From NCBI GenBank assembly GCA_020137815.1, contig CM035350.1:973011-1037010 (forward strand): a DNA stretch of 64,000 bases, in the 5' to 3' direction. This document shows, one piece after another, positions 21,482 through 33,700 of this stretch. Under the pieces are notes generated by a model. The model was given only the letters and a program-made list of their open reading frames with translations. It was not told where the DNA came from and ran no database searches. Within the stretch, counting starts at the first letter, position 1; each line of letters starts with the position of its first letter. Made by a program: the position numbers and the translations under genes. This DNA comes from Hormiphora californensis (lineage: Eukaryota; Ctenophora; Tentaculata; Cydippida; Pleurobrachiidae).

Positions 21482-24471
21482 ATGGGGGACGATGATGATG
21501 ATCGGAGTCTCGTTAATGATCTCTCCAATAGTCCTGACAAGTTCATGCAGCCCAAAGATATCTCGCTAGTTGGAGACAACTCAGCTCCTATAATGCGGCC
21601 TGATCGGACCTCACTTGACAAGGAGTCCCCACCTAGATCTAGTGGGCCCATTATGAGCCTAGTTGAGAAGTTGAGGTCCTATCAGGAACCATACAACGTC
21701 CTCCCCTCAGACCCAGAGCAGTCCGAGACGGAGGGACTGGTAACAGAGTTATCCCCCGGAACACCTCTCTCGGTTATCGACGAGACTCACATTGAAGAGG
21801 AAGAAGAAGAAGAGGAGGAGGGGTGGATCAGGTCTACCTGTCTCAGATAGACACTGCTACATGTGGGGTAGTAGCAGAGAGATGTAGACCCTGCTCCCTC
21901 TGCGTTCAGATCACAGGACCGATACATGCAGCAAAGGAGGATCTAGATAAGTGGGACAACTTCACCAAGTGTTCCGAGTTTATTAGCCTATGGAGGCGGG
22001 TCAAGTGTCTTATCAAGACTGCTAGATCTGGGGTGTCTAGTAACCAGGGACCATGCTCCCCCTGTACCATGTGTAAACCAATATCAACCACGTTCCACGA
22101 GTACGTGAGGACCAGGGAGGGGGCCAAGAGGACTCAGATCAGAGAGGATTTTGCAGAGATAATCAGGACATTGGATCCTGGTACCCATGTAGTAATGAAC
22201 TCATCCGTGTGTAGTTTAGATAAACCCACCCTACCTAGCAGTGACATCACGCCCCAACAACAGGAGAGTAAGATGCAGGTTGCTAGTGAGGAGGGGAGTT
22301 CCCATGACAACCCAGACAGTTCCAGTAACCCAGACACCAGTGCCGGGGTTAACACTATACCAGTATTTGAATCAGCTGTTGATTCCTCACAGGATGGGCA
22401 ACAGATCAGGAGGGACCTCATTAACCAGATTAACAAGGCAATTAGTAAGGAGGTGAAGAGTCTGAGACGTGATCTGACAGACAGGATACTGGGGACCGTC
22501 TCACCCTCTGTCTCTGACAGGAAGGATATAGGTACTCTCAACATGGATAGTGCTATCAATGTGTATGCTGTTCAGGCTGGTAAATCAGGAGAACAGAGAC
22601 TGAGTCCTACAGATCTAAACAAACTAGCAGCCAGTCTCTACTCAACTCCCATCTTTCCCTCTGCTGCAACGGGGAAGAAGCCTACTAAATCTGACTTGCT
22701 GAGGAAACTACCAATAGCGGAGGAGAACAAGAAAGATAGGGTTGGGGTTCCTCTGGCCAACATGAACAAACCCCACCATCCTCCCTCAGACATCAGGACG
22801 AGGGAGACCATCTCATCCAGCTCTGAAGACAGTACTGCCACCCCTGAACATATCCCCCTGGCTCCATTTGGACAGATGCACATAAAGAAGAAGACGGTGA
22901 ATGTGAGGCAGCGAGATAACACCCTCTCTAACATGACATTCCCTATTGACGAGGAGGGATCTGTGTTAGAGAGTGAGGTTATCACTGCCCCTTATCCACC
23001 CCCAGAAGACACAGACAGCCCCAGTTTCTGTTGCGTGTGTGATAGCTGGGAACCAAGACAAACCAGCTCCAGTGACAATAGTGACAGTACTATGGCAGAT
23101 AGTGATGAGAGGTTTGCAGCAGGGAGGGAGTCGACTGATAGTGGTGCTAGAACTGATTTTACAGCTTACACCGCCGTGGTTCCTAGAAAACCGAGCAAGG
23201 TTAACACAGCCCAAACTAAACTAACTCCCCCTAAAAAGATCAAGTTAGACCTGCCCCGGAGTCTCACCAAGAACTCCAACTCAACCTTCATGATTAAAAC
23301 TAAGACAGGGACAAATAACTCCATCACCAACAGTATCAGCACCACCAAGATGTCCATGTCCAGTGCTAAGAAGACAGGGATTCCCAGTAATTTAGCACCG
23401 AAAAAGATAACTCCGCTGAAGAAACCAGCCAACTATGGGGCTAGCAAACAAACTAATGTTGCTAGGCAACCTGCTCCCAAGAAACCCATCTCAAAACTTG
23501 ATGTTCCAGTTCAGAAACTAAAGTCTTTCAAGACAGAATCCCAGGCTAGAATGGCAAAAGAACCTAAAACATTCAAACCGAGCTCCGTTCCTGGCCCCAA
23601 ACCCAAACCCACCCAAGTAAAACCAACTAGTCTCAGCAAAACTACCAAATCTGCCATGGTGAACCCTGCCACGTCCACGGTGGGACCATTCAGTGTGAGG
23701 AACTCTGGATCTGAGAAAGTATCGGGGAAGATCCAGTCTGTGTACCTGAAGAACAGTGTGCCAGGTAGTAAGGGGAACAGTGAGATGTCGCTATCCTACA
23801 ACCACACAACCAAATCCCACGGGAAATCATCCTGCAAAACAGAACCGAGGAAGTCAGTTGCTAAGAGTCAAAGTGCCCCGAAACTGGAACAAAGAGGGTC
23901 ATTGAGGAAACCTGCTCCTGGAACTAGGAAGGACGTTATGACCAAGGCAACTTCAATTCCCTGTCTCAAGTCAACTACTTCATACGCCAGCAAGTCAGGA
24001 AACAGTACTAAAAGTACCCCAAAATCCGTTCCAAAGCCGGCCACAAAATTAAACCCTGCAGTTAAAAAATCGGTATCAAAATTGGGTGCAAAGCCAGAAA
24101 CCAAACCAGTCACCAAGTTTGCCCCTAAAAGCGCTGCTTATACCAAATCGGAGCCCAAGTTAAACAAACCAAGTAAGCCCAAGCTGACCCCGAAAACTCC
24201 ACCCTCTGACAAGAAGACTGAACGAGACTGTACTCCGGAGAGAAGCGCTCGATCCAATTCTAAACCATCCGCATCTCTTGACTCGGGTATTGCCAGTAAG
24301 CGCTCTATAAAAAGCTACAAGATCACCCAGATAGACAATACTGAGAAAAGCCAGAGTCCCAAATCAAGAATGCCCTTACCAAAATCTCATAGGTCGAGCA
24401 TCCCCAAAATTGGGCCGAAGAACTCGTTCAGTATATCCTTTCCTAAGAAAGTCCGTTCTCCCTCGCGATGA
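21482..24471 (+). CDS. Large Lys/Ser/Pro-rich protein with paired CxxCxxC motifs (frame disrupted)
   Basis: An ORF from MGDDDDD at 21482 runs to a stop at 21850, and a second frame, open from 21796, runs to 24471 (about 880 residues). They probably belong to one protein of about 1000 residues: the shift falls in a purine-rich tract coding for a glutamate run, where a one-base error or a tiny intron would connect them. The N-terminal part has two related cysteine motifs, CRPCSLC and CSPCTMC, each followed by a helix-like stretch, perhaps a metal-binding repeat. The rest is disordered and increasingly basic, with many KP, PK, SK and TP pairs (for example KSVPKPATK), as in microtubule-associated proteins. 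It ends KKVRSPSR. No membrane segments. It is transcribed divergently from the basic protein at 18677-20931. Family not recognised. Confidence 0.68.
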
Positions 24472-25492
24472 TTGATCGAAATGTTTTACCGTTGTTTTAA
24501 CTTCATTTTTATAAAATCCTGAATGATTTGAACTTCTCTCTCTGACAAAAAACCACATCACATTTATAACACCTCCATTCATTTGATCATGGTGGTTGAG
24601 GGATAATCCGGGGGTGTGTTAAAAAACAACTCAATACTCCATTCTACCGAATCATGTTGTATTCATCCTATTGATCATGTCGCTGCGCCAGTGCTGGAAT
24701 ATAGCTCATGTACGGAGGATTGCATGTTATGAGGGTCCTGCCGCCAATACTAAATCCGAGCTATACATAATTTAACACACACATCCCCCTGTTTAACATG
24801 GCTCACATATCGGTGGTACCAGTACCGCTTTGATCTCTCACCAGTCTGCGGATCCCAGCATATCATATCTGATATAGTTTAACACACGGAATCCATTTCA
24901 TGTGATAGCAAGCTAAGTCGTGTGGATGAGGGAGTTAGAGTGAAACTGTTTGAGCATGCTCTCTTCCTTCGTCCGTTCTTCTCTCTAACTCCCCCTCTCT
25001 CTGTTCATGATCCATCTGTATCTCTCTCCTACACACTCTCAGTTGTTTGAGCAGTGGCTGTTGCTCGGCAGCCTCGAACAGAGGGAGGGAGAAAGAGACA
25101 GAGAGCTCTGTATATAACAAGCTGCTTATTGATCTCCCTGCAATTGCACTCAGTAAGTAACATGGTCAGGTGGCTATCACGTGACACTCCATGCTTGCAA
25201 CACTGCAGGGGAAATTGTTGGCGCGGCCCTTTCTGTCACACTAGTCTCTCTGCCCCCGTGCTACTGCTATAGCTTGTATTTTGTAATTGTAGGTAAATCT
25301 AACTCTCTCCAATTGATCTCAGGTAATACCGTTCAAAAAAATTGCTACTTCTCTACCGGTGATAGGTCGTGTTTTCAGACCCCTTGTTCTGAGTTCGTGT
25401 TCCATGGAAACACCGTCACCTAGCCTTTATGTATCTAACCCCCTCCTTCCACTTTTAGATAGACCTGCAGCCCTCCTCCCGACAGTACCATC
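24472..25492. other. Intergenic region upstream of the claudin-like gene
   Basis: No coding exon recognised. Holds the presumed promoter and 5'UTR of the claudin-like gene; a palindrome GTGTTCCATGGAAACAC lies at about 25398-25414. Confidence 0.35.
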
Positions 25493-27109
25493 ATGTGCAA
25501 CTGTAGACTGAAATACCCCCGGGGTATGAGCATTGTAGTGTGTATCTTCCTCTACATCTCCCTCGTGGGTCTACTAGTGGCTTTCTTCCAGGTACTATTA
25601 TACTGCAACTACTGCTACACTGTCCCCCACAGAAGTCGCTGGGAGGGACAGTTTAGCCTGTCGCCATGTCAAACTGCAATTATTCAATGACTCATATCAA
25701 CAGTAACCCCTGGCTTTTGTGTTTTCATCAAGTACCACTATAAACTCTTTCTGAACACCTTCTAAATTCCTTTCTAATCTCCTTTCAGCCCTACTGGTTG
25801 GTGGTACCAAATAATAGTGAGTTTGCCTGTCTAAACCAAACTCAAAACTCATCTGGAACTGTCGATATGTTGACCACCAATGACCAAGGAAGCTGTGGTC
25901 TTTCGGGTAAATTAAATAATATTTAGAATCAAGCTGAAGACCTCTGACCTGCTATTCAATGACTAACATTAATATTTACAACTTCTACCAGTTTACTAAA
26001 TATCATCATCATCCCCCACCCAGGAATGTGTTACCCAATCAGCCACACAGCCAAGTTCAACCTGAGCTGTTACCCCAACATGGCAACTGAACAGTGTGTC
26101 TGGTACACTGATCTGGACAGTATAGGGAACCTGACTGATCAAATCGTCACCCTTGTGTTCCTTGGGGGTATTGTGCTGTGTGTATTTGCCTGGTTCCTAG
26201 CCATGGCAGGGTGCTGTTCTCTAACCTGCTGTTGCTGCAATATCTACACAGCCATATCTGTGTTCCTAACTGTCGGAGGTTTGTAATATGGGGGATATGG
26301 ATCATAGAACTAGACGTGTATATCATGGGGGCCACTGGGCTAAACGTACGATTCCCATTTTGCCACATAACAGAGCCATAACATGCAACATTGCAACACC
26401 TCCCCCATATTTACAGCTGTGGCGATGTTGGCCGCTGTCCTGCTTTGGTTTGGTATGATGGATAGCTACAAGTTAACCGACCAGTCCTGTGTAAACGTAT
26501 TCTGTAACCAAGTTGGACTATTTGACCCTGGTTCCTGTACTATCGGATGGTCTGGATTATTAGGTGCGTATTATTCTCTCTCACTCTCTTTGTGCATGCC
26601 TGACCTGGTGTCCAGCCCCCCTCTCTCCCCCTCAGGGATCGTGATGTGGGCGTTTATCGTGGGTTGTGCTGTCGCATCCTGCTTCAATGCAGCACAATTG
26701 AGCAAGGATATCAAACAGGCTATACACGACGAGCACGACAACCCTAACGCTGCGGGCCGGAAAGCAGTGAAAGTGTCCCCAGTTAACGGGCACGCTGTGT
26801 CTGCCTGGCACTAAATGTCAGTTAGCCCCCTCAGCCTCTCCTTCTCCACCCCTTTCTATATTATAGCTGTAGTGTTAGCCCCCTCCCCTCTCTCCACACC
26901 TCCCTCCTCTAGGTTTCGGAGCCTGGGTGTTGCTAGTGGTCACAGTTGTAGTGACGTGCTGCACGGCCTGCCATTACGGTAAGATCATCGAAGAGGAGGC
27001 GATCCCCGCAAAGAATATGGTGAACCCTTATGAGAGGAGACGGGGTGATAACGACAATGCCTTTTACTTTAAAGAAGTTCAGAATGCCAGGGCTGCCAGG
27101 AAAGCATAG
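25493..27109 (+). CDS. Claudin/PMP22-like four-span membrane protein with alternative last exons
   Basis: Exons 25493-25591, 25789-25906, 26024-26278 and 26417-26563 share one reading frame and are followed by two possible terminal exons, 26636-26814 (5a) and 26913-27109 (5b). Each has its own acceptor, matching phase and stop, giving 265 or 271 residues. Span 1 is MSIVVCIFLYISLVGLLVAFF. The long first extracellular loop begins PYWLVV, as in claudin-superfamily proteins, and carries cysteines and NXS/T sites. Span 2 is IVTLVFLGGIVLCVFAWFL, followed by a cysteine-rich CCSLTCCCC turn. Span 3 follows. Span 4 and the tail come from exon 5a (GIVMWAFIVGCAVASCF) or 5b (GFGAWVLLVVTVVVTCC). Such proteins form cell junctions or accessory channel subunits. 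The exact subfamily is unclear because the W-GLW-C-C signature is degenerate. Confidence 0.75.
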
Positions 27110-27224
27110 AGAGAGACAGTATACTTGTTGGGTGGTATAATACCAAGAAGTTATAACTATTCACAATGAGTACCATTATAGAGATATATATGAACACGTA
27201 TTTCACACACACACACTAATACAT

Positions 27225-27230
27225 AATAAA
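27225..27230 (+). promoter_or_regulatory. Poly(A) signal of the claudin-like gene
   Basis: AATAAA about 116 nt after the stop of exon 5b. It lies before the hairpin element at 27268. Confidence 0.6.
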
Positions 27231-27267
27231 TCAATCGGGATAACGCTGTGTGCCATAATCTGCGTAT

Positions 27268-27483
27268 CGGCCTCCCTAGCATCTCCGAGAGATCTCCCAG
27301 AGACGTCCAAGCTGGAGGATTATAATAGATGCACCGCCCGAGACACAATCTAGTGCCAGAAGTGTGTCAGAATTGTCACTGAGCCACTTTTCTGGCAGTA
27401 TACTACACCTCGGGCGGTGCATCTATTATAATCCTCCATCTGGGACGTCTCCGGGCGAACTCCTGACGGTGCAAGGGAGGCCG
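27268..27483. mobile_element. 216-bp foldback element (MITE-like)
   Basis: Begins CGGCCTCCCT and ends AGGGAGGCCG. The inner arms (ATAATAGATGCACCGCCCGAG against its complement CTCGGGCGGTGCATCTATTA) pair almost perfectly over more than 60 bp around a loop of roughly 60 nt, with arm mismatches near ACGTC. No clear target-site duplication is seen. Confidence 0.7.
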
Positions 27484-27639
27484 TAACTAACGAAAAATAA
27501 ACCTCACGATCTGAATCTCTATTAAATGTTCTGTACTGGAGTAATTGTTTTACTTAAAAAATCGATTAATTAACTGCAACTTAACGTAATACATAATCAC
27601 GCCGGTATACACAAGATAATCAGCACTTTCTTTCTTTCT

Positions 27640-27678
<39 letters not shown>

Positions 27679-27954
27679 TTTCTCTCTCTCACCCTCTCTC
27701 TACATTTCTCTCTCCTTCAATTTACCCTTCACACTAACATAAAGAAGCAAAATAACTCTGAGGCAAAAACCTAAAACAATAAAACAATGCCCAAAGGTAA
27801 CAACACCTAAAGTCTAAACAATGTCCCAGCGGTAATCCCTGAAACAATGTCCCAAATTAAACCAAATTACAACGCCCAATTCTGAAGAAGTTGCTTCCAG
27901 ATAAACACAGTTAAGTTAGAGCTAGGAGCTATAATACTAATAGCATTGCACTGT

Positions 27955-30286
27955 TCAGCGGGGTTGTGATGTAGGTTCGGGGCTCATTAGTTCCTGTTTT
28001 AGCTGCTGCTGAATGTGAGCCAAGGGCACCTCAACATTATCTTGAAATGAACTGAAAAGAGTTGCTATTAGTAGAGTAGATGGTAGAACAAGGGTCCTTT
28101 TTCCTAGACGATATTATAGTAGCCGTAGAGCAAAGCTCGAAATGAAAATGAACACAGGCTGTTACAAGCATAACTTACTGGAGGTTTGAGGGGTGTATGG
28201 AGGTTTTGAGGTTCCGCAAACTCTCGGTAATAACTGATAGACCCCCTGGGGTGGCATTATCAGATACCTTCTGAACCTGGAACTAGTAGAGCCGTCAATT
28301 CTGTCACCAGCTTTATCGACTTTTCGTGCTCCAACCTAAGGAGGGATATTGTTAAAAACAAAGTGAACTTAAATCGAGCACGGTGATTAAAGGACTCAAG
28401 GGGACAGGTAAGGGGTCTGAATCAGACCGTCTGATCAAGTCAAATTTTTGCACTGTCATTGTTTGCTGCAGCAGCAGTGCGATCAGCAGCTTATAACGGC
28501 TGCGCGCGTCAATATTGCGCGCTGTTTCGCGCCAAGTTCCTATCCCTCATGTCAGGGCGTGTTACATACTTGAGAAGTTTGTTTGCGTCACGGACTAGCG
28601 TGTTGGCGAGACCCTCTGAATTCGATTTGATTTCTACCGCCGCTATTGTCTCTGAACCAAGATGCTGGGAGGGAGGAGATTGATAACAACGGAAATGAAA
28701 GTGTGTGATAGAGGTCCGAACAATTAAACACTGGCCTATTCCCCCCAATTATAGGTAATACTTAGGTACAATAGTCCATTTCTTACCGTTTTGCAGTGCT
28801 CCTGAAGTTCCTTGACAGTCTGGTGCAGGTACTTGTTTAGTTTATCAAACTCTAACACAGTCTTAGCATACATTAACTGTATCCCACTATCTATCCCCTC
28901 TTTGAAAGACGTCTTCCTCTCTACAGCTGAGTTCAGGTTTCTAATTTTAGAGAGGAGATCTCTCTTTATATGTAGTAGCTGGGTCATTTTAACAATACAC
29001 CGCAGAAATACCACTGGGTACCCTCCTAACTGTCCTGAGGGGAGAGGGTATAAATAATGTTTTATGACATTTACAATCAGGAGGGGGGAATTTATTGTTT
29101 TACCTTGACATGGGTAGGGGGACGAAGAACCAGGCCTGGAATCTTTGGCTTGTTTAGTTATCATTTCCAGAACAGTATTACTCTACAGGGGGAGGGGGTT
29201 AGAGGCAGCCACTGGCGTGTTGAGAGGGTGTGAGAGGAGTATGTACAGGGACAAGTAACTGAGCAAATAACGAATAGTGTAAGAAAATTAGATTTCAATT
29301 GAAATCTAATTTGTTTTGCTTCATTTAGCCATCCCACTAACTATTTTACTCGTATTACCTGCTGTGTGTACTGAAAACCATAACTAAACCAAGAACATAA
29401 GAACCATTGTTCTAGGTATTGTAGCTGGGGTTACCTGAACATTGTAGTCGGGTACAGTGTGGGTGCCCAGACCAGGTCTGTCGAACCGTATACGGTAGCT
29501 ATGTGTTAGTGGATCTACTGCCTCAATCTCTCCAACAAATAATCCGTCTGATATGTGTGCTGAAAAAGGGATTGATCAACACACAGGGATAATGAGTAAC
29601 TAACTGATAGTAACTAACTAATTGTAATCAATACCTGTTACGCTAGTTCCGATAGCCAGGAGACCAGGTATTTTATCTGGTATGTCCTCGAAGTGCTCCA
29701 AGTTATGTTGTGAAGCTTCCTGTAACTGTAGTAACCGGATCTTGTTTCGTTTCTGTTCCAGAGTTGCCCTCTCCTCCTGTAGAATGGTGTTACTAATTAG
29801 TCCTCAGTGTGAGGGTATTAGGGGGAGGGAGACTTTCTGGCTCACCTGATCTACCAAACCTCCTCAGAGCGCTCATTTAATGAAATATAATGCGGTGTGA
29901 GCCACGCAATGACTCACTTGAAAGAACTTTAGAACTACATCGTCGAGGTTTCCCCAGGCTTCTTCTCACGACACTCCATTGCAGCTGTGTGAGCTTTGTC
30001 CCGGGTTGTAGGTCGGGGAAGGTTGCTCGTAGACATGATACAAACTCATTGTCTTGCAAGAAGATGGTTTTGTCGATATCAGAGTAAAACCATTCGTAGA
30101 TACACCATTTTCGGGCTTTCTCTACTTTCAGGAAGTTCTTTATCTTTATCCCTGCACTCTGTATAAAATAATATGGAGTTCATCAAGTTCATCAAGGATT
30201 AATGTTGTGTAATAATGTGTAAAAATTGAAAAGATCGACTAAAATTTTGCAAGTCTCACCTTCGTTCCATTATATGTGTCGCCCAT
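27955..30286 (-). CDS. LIN9: LIN9 homologue, DREAM/MuvB complex subunit
   Basis: LIN9 is the DIRP-domain scaffold of the MuvB core, which represses cell-cycle genes with E2F/RB in quiescence and activates late cell-cycle genes with B-MYB. Eleven minus-strand exons are 30260-30286, 29918-30158, 29846-29862, 29635-29776, 29435-29559, 29104-29182, 28787-29025, 28570-28664, 28268-28335, 28179-28245 and 27955-28051. All phases agree, giving 398 residues. Family blocks include KWCIYEWFYSDIDK, GKPRRCSS, EERATLEQKRNKIRLLQ, RFDRPGLGTHTVPDY, FDKLNKYLHQTVKELQEHC, LVTELTALL, ITESLRNLK and FQDNVEVPLAHIQ. The third exon is only 17 nt; it is required by phase. The protein lacks the roughly 90-residue N-terminal extension of vertebrate LIN9, and its first exon encodes nine residues. 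Identification is very secure. The microexon and start are inferred. Confidence 0.93.
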
Positions 30287-30762
30287 CAGGAAACATCAAA
30301 ACATTAGCATAGAAAACCTTGTTGGGTGGGTGTGTTGAATCTTTAAACTCAGATTGGACTAAAAATCTCATTCAAAACACCAATTTTAGACGAAAATTGG
30401 CCCTTTTCTTTGAATTTTGCTCTTTTCCTCTTCACGATCCGAAGGAAAAGTGCGTCCGCGTCGTCCACATGGCAGAGCCACCCCTGATTCTTTTCAACTG
30501 TTCGCCCCCTATTTACATGACAGGGCCCACGAGACGGAATTTTTCCAGGGGGGGGGGGGTGAGGAGCACCGTAATTTTCGATGTGCGTGACGACGAGCAG
30601 CGGCAGGGGGTTTGGGGGCCACAGGCCCCCAATAGGGTCCAGGGGCAGGGTGAAACCCCTGGAGAGAGGCTCACTCGCCCCCATCCCAAATTAAATGTAG
30701 CGCGCGAGACAACACGAGAGAGAGACAGTGCAGGACGATAGAAGAAAGAGGGGATATCATAC
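30287..30762. repeat. GC-rich repeat-like segment before the minisatellite
   Basis: Contains a G-run (30547-30560) and palindromic blocks such as GGGGCC-ACA-GGCCCC, CCAGGGGC and AACCCCTGG, similar in style to 60040-60140 and 61260-61400. The block is probably part of a dispersed repeat. ORFs here lack protein-like features. Confidence 0.4.
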
Positions 30763-33700
30763 CCAAGGTCAAAGTGGGAAAATTTCTTAGAGATAAGGAG
30801 GGTCAAAATGGGAAAGTTTCTTAGAGATAAGGAGGGTCAAAGTGGGAAAGTGTTTTAAAAATAAGGAGGGTCAAAGTGGGAAAGTTTCTTAGAGATAAGG
30901 AAGTTCAAAGTGGGAAAGTTTCTTAGAGATAAGGAGGGTCAAAGTGGGAAAGTTTCTTAGAGATAAGGAGGGTCAAAGTGGGAAAGTTTCTTAGAGATAA
31001 GGAGGGTCAAAGTGGGAAAGTTTCTTAGAGATAAGGAGGGTCAAAGTGGGAAAGTTTCTTAGAGATAAGGAGGGTCAAAGTGGGAAAGTTTCTTAGAGAT
31101 AAGGAGGGTTAAAGTGGGAAAGTTTCTTAGAGATAAGGAGGGTCAAAGTGGGAAAATTTCTTAGAGATAAGGAGGGTCAAAGTGGGAAAGTGTCTTAGAG
31201 ATAAGGAGGGTCAAAGTGGGAAAGTTTCTTAGAGATAAGGAGGGTCAAAGTGGGAAAGTGTCTTAGAGATAAGGAGGGTCAAAGTGGGAAAGTTTCTTAG
31301 AGATAAGGAGGGTCAAAGTGGGAAAGTTTCTTAGAGATAAGGAGGGTTAAAGTGGGAAAGTTTCTTAGAGATAAGGAGGGTCAAAGTGGGAAAGTTTCTT
31401 AGAGATAAGGAGGGTCAAAGTGGGAAAGTGTCTTAGAGATAAGGAGGGTCAAAGTGGGAAAGTTTCTTAGAGATAAGGAGGGTCAAAGTGGGAAAGTTTC
31501 TTAGAGATAAGGAGGGTTAAAGTGGGAAAGTTTCTTAGAGATAAGGAGGGTCAAAGTGGGAAAGTTTCTTAGAGATAAGGAGGGTCAAAGTGGGAAAGTT
31601 TCTTAGAGATAAGGAGGGTCAAAGCCCCCCGGTCAAAGTGGGAAAGTTTCTTAGAGATAAGGAGGGTCAAAGTGGGAAAGTTTCTTAGAGATAAGGAGGG
31701 TCAAAGTGGGAAAGTTTCTTAGAGATAAGGAGGGTCAAAGTGGGAAAGTTTCTTAGAGATAAGGAGGGTCAAAGTGGGAAAGTTTCTTAGAGATAAGGAG
31801 GGTCAAAGTGGGAAAGTTTCTTAGAGATAAGGAGGGTCAAAGTGGGAAAGTTTCTTAGAGATAAGGAGGGTCAAAGTGGGAAAGTTTCTTAGAGATAAGG
31901 AGGGTTCAAGTGGGAAAGTTTCTTAGAGATAAGGAGGGTCAAAGTGGGAAAGTTTCTTAGAGATAAGGAGGGTAAAAGTGGGAAAGTGTCTTAGAGATAA
32001 GGAGGGTCAAAGTGGGAAAGTTTCTTAGAGATAAGGATGGTCAAAGTGGGAAAGTTTCTTAGAGATAAGGAGGGTTAAAGTGGGAAAGTTTCTTAGAGAT
32101 AAGGAGGGTCAAAGTGGGAAAGTTTCTTAGAGATAAGGAGGGTCAAAGTGGGAAAGTTTCTTAGAGATAAGGAGGGTCAAAGTGGGAAAGTTTCTTAGAG
32201 ATAAGGAGGGTCAAAGTGGGAAAGTTTCTTAGAGATAAGGAGGGTCAAAGTGGGAAAGTTTCTTAGAGATTAGAAGGTCAAAGTGGGACAAGTTTCTTAG
32301 AGATAAGGAGGTTCAAAGTGGGAAAGTTTCTTAGAGATAAGGAGGTCAAAGTGGGAAAGTTTCTTAGAGATAAGGAGGGTCAAAGTGGGAAAGTTTCTTA
32401 GAGATAAGGAGGGTCAAAGTGGGAAAGTTTCTTAGAGATAAGGAGGGTCAAAGTGGGAAAGTTTCTTAGAGATAAGGAGGGTCAAAGTGGGAAAGTTTCT
32501 TAGAGATAAGGAGGTTCAAAGTGGGAAAGTTTCTTAGAGATAAGGAGGGTCAAAGTGGGAAAGTTTCTTAGAGATAAGGAGGGTCAAAGTGGGAAAGTTT
32601 CTTAGAGATAAGGAGGGTCAAAGTGGGAAAGTTTCTTAGAGATAAGGAGGTCAAAGTGGGAAAGTTTCTTAGAGATAAGGAGGTCAAAGTGGGAAAGTTT
32701 CTTAGAGATTAGAAGGTCAAAGTGGGACAAGTTTCTTAGAGATAAGGAGGTTCAAAGTGGGAAAGTTTCTTAGAGATAAGGAGGGTCAAAGTGGGAAAGT
32801 TTCTTAGAGATAAGGAGGGTCAAAGTGGGAAAGTTTCTTAGAGATAAGGAGGGTCAAAGTGGGAAAGTTTCTTAGAGATAAGGAGGGTCAAAGTGGGAAA
32901 GTTTCTTAGAGATAAGGAGGGTCAAAGTGGGAAAGTTTCTTAGAGATAAGGAGGGTCAAAGTGGGAAAGTTTCTTAGAGATAAGGAGGGTCAAAGTGGGA
33001 AAGTTTCTTAGAGATAAGGAGGGTCAAAAGTGGGAAAGTTTCTTAGAGATAAGGAGGGTCAAAGTGGGAAAGTTTCTTAGAGATAAGGAGGTTCAAAGTG
33101 GGAAAGTTTCTTAGAGATAAGAAGGGTCAAAGTGGGAAAGTTTCTTAGAGATAAGGAGGGTCAAAGTGGAAAGTTTCTTAGAGATAAGGAGGTTCAAAGT
33201 GGGACAGTTTCTTAAAGATAAGGAGGGTAAAAGTGGGAAAGTTTCTTAGAGATTAGGAAGGTCAAAGTGGGAAAGTTTCTTAGAGATAAGGAGGTTCAAA
33301 GTGGGAACGTTTCTTAGAGATAAGGAGGGTCAAAGTGGGAAAGTTTCTTAGAGATAAGGAGGGTCAAAGTGGGAAAGTTTCTTAGAGATTAGAAGGTCAA
33401 AGTGGGACAAGTTTCTTAGAGATAAGGAGGTTCAAAGTGGGAACTTTTCTTAGAGATAAGGAGGGTCAAAGTGGGAAAGTTTCTTAGAGATAAGGAGGGT
33501 CAAAGTGGGAAAGTTTCTTAGAGATAAGGAGGTTCAAAGTGGGACAGTTTCTTAGAGATAAGGAGGGTAAAAGTGGGAAAGTTTCTTAGAGATTAGAAGG
33601 TCAAAGTGGGACAAGTTTCTTAGAGATAAGGAGGTTCAAAGTGGGAACGTTTCTTAGAGATAAGGAGGGTCAAAGTGGGAAAGTTTCTTAGAGATAAGGA

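Larger units (their letters stand above)
27110..27954. other. Spacer between claudin-like gene and LIN9
   Basis: Contains a hairpin element (27268-27483) and a CT microsatellite (about 27629-27690). Repeated AACAATG(T/C)CC motifs lie at about 27780-27870. No gene seen. Confidence 0.5.

Noticed and set aside
22134-24116. Several minus-strand ORFs of 80-140 codons
   Set aside because: Shadows of the long plus-strand reading frame.
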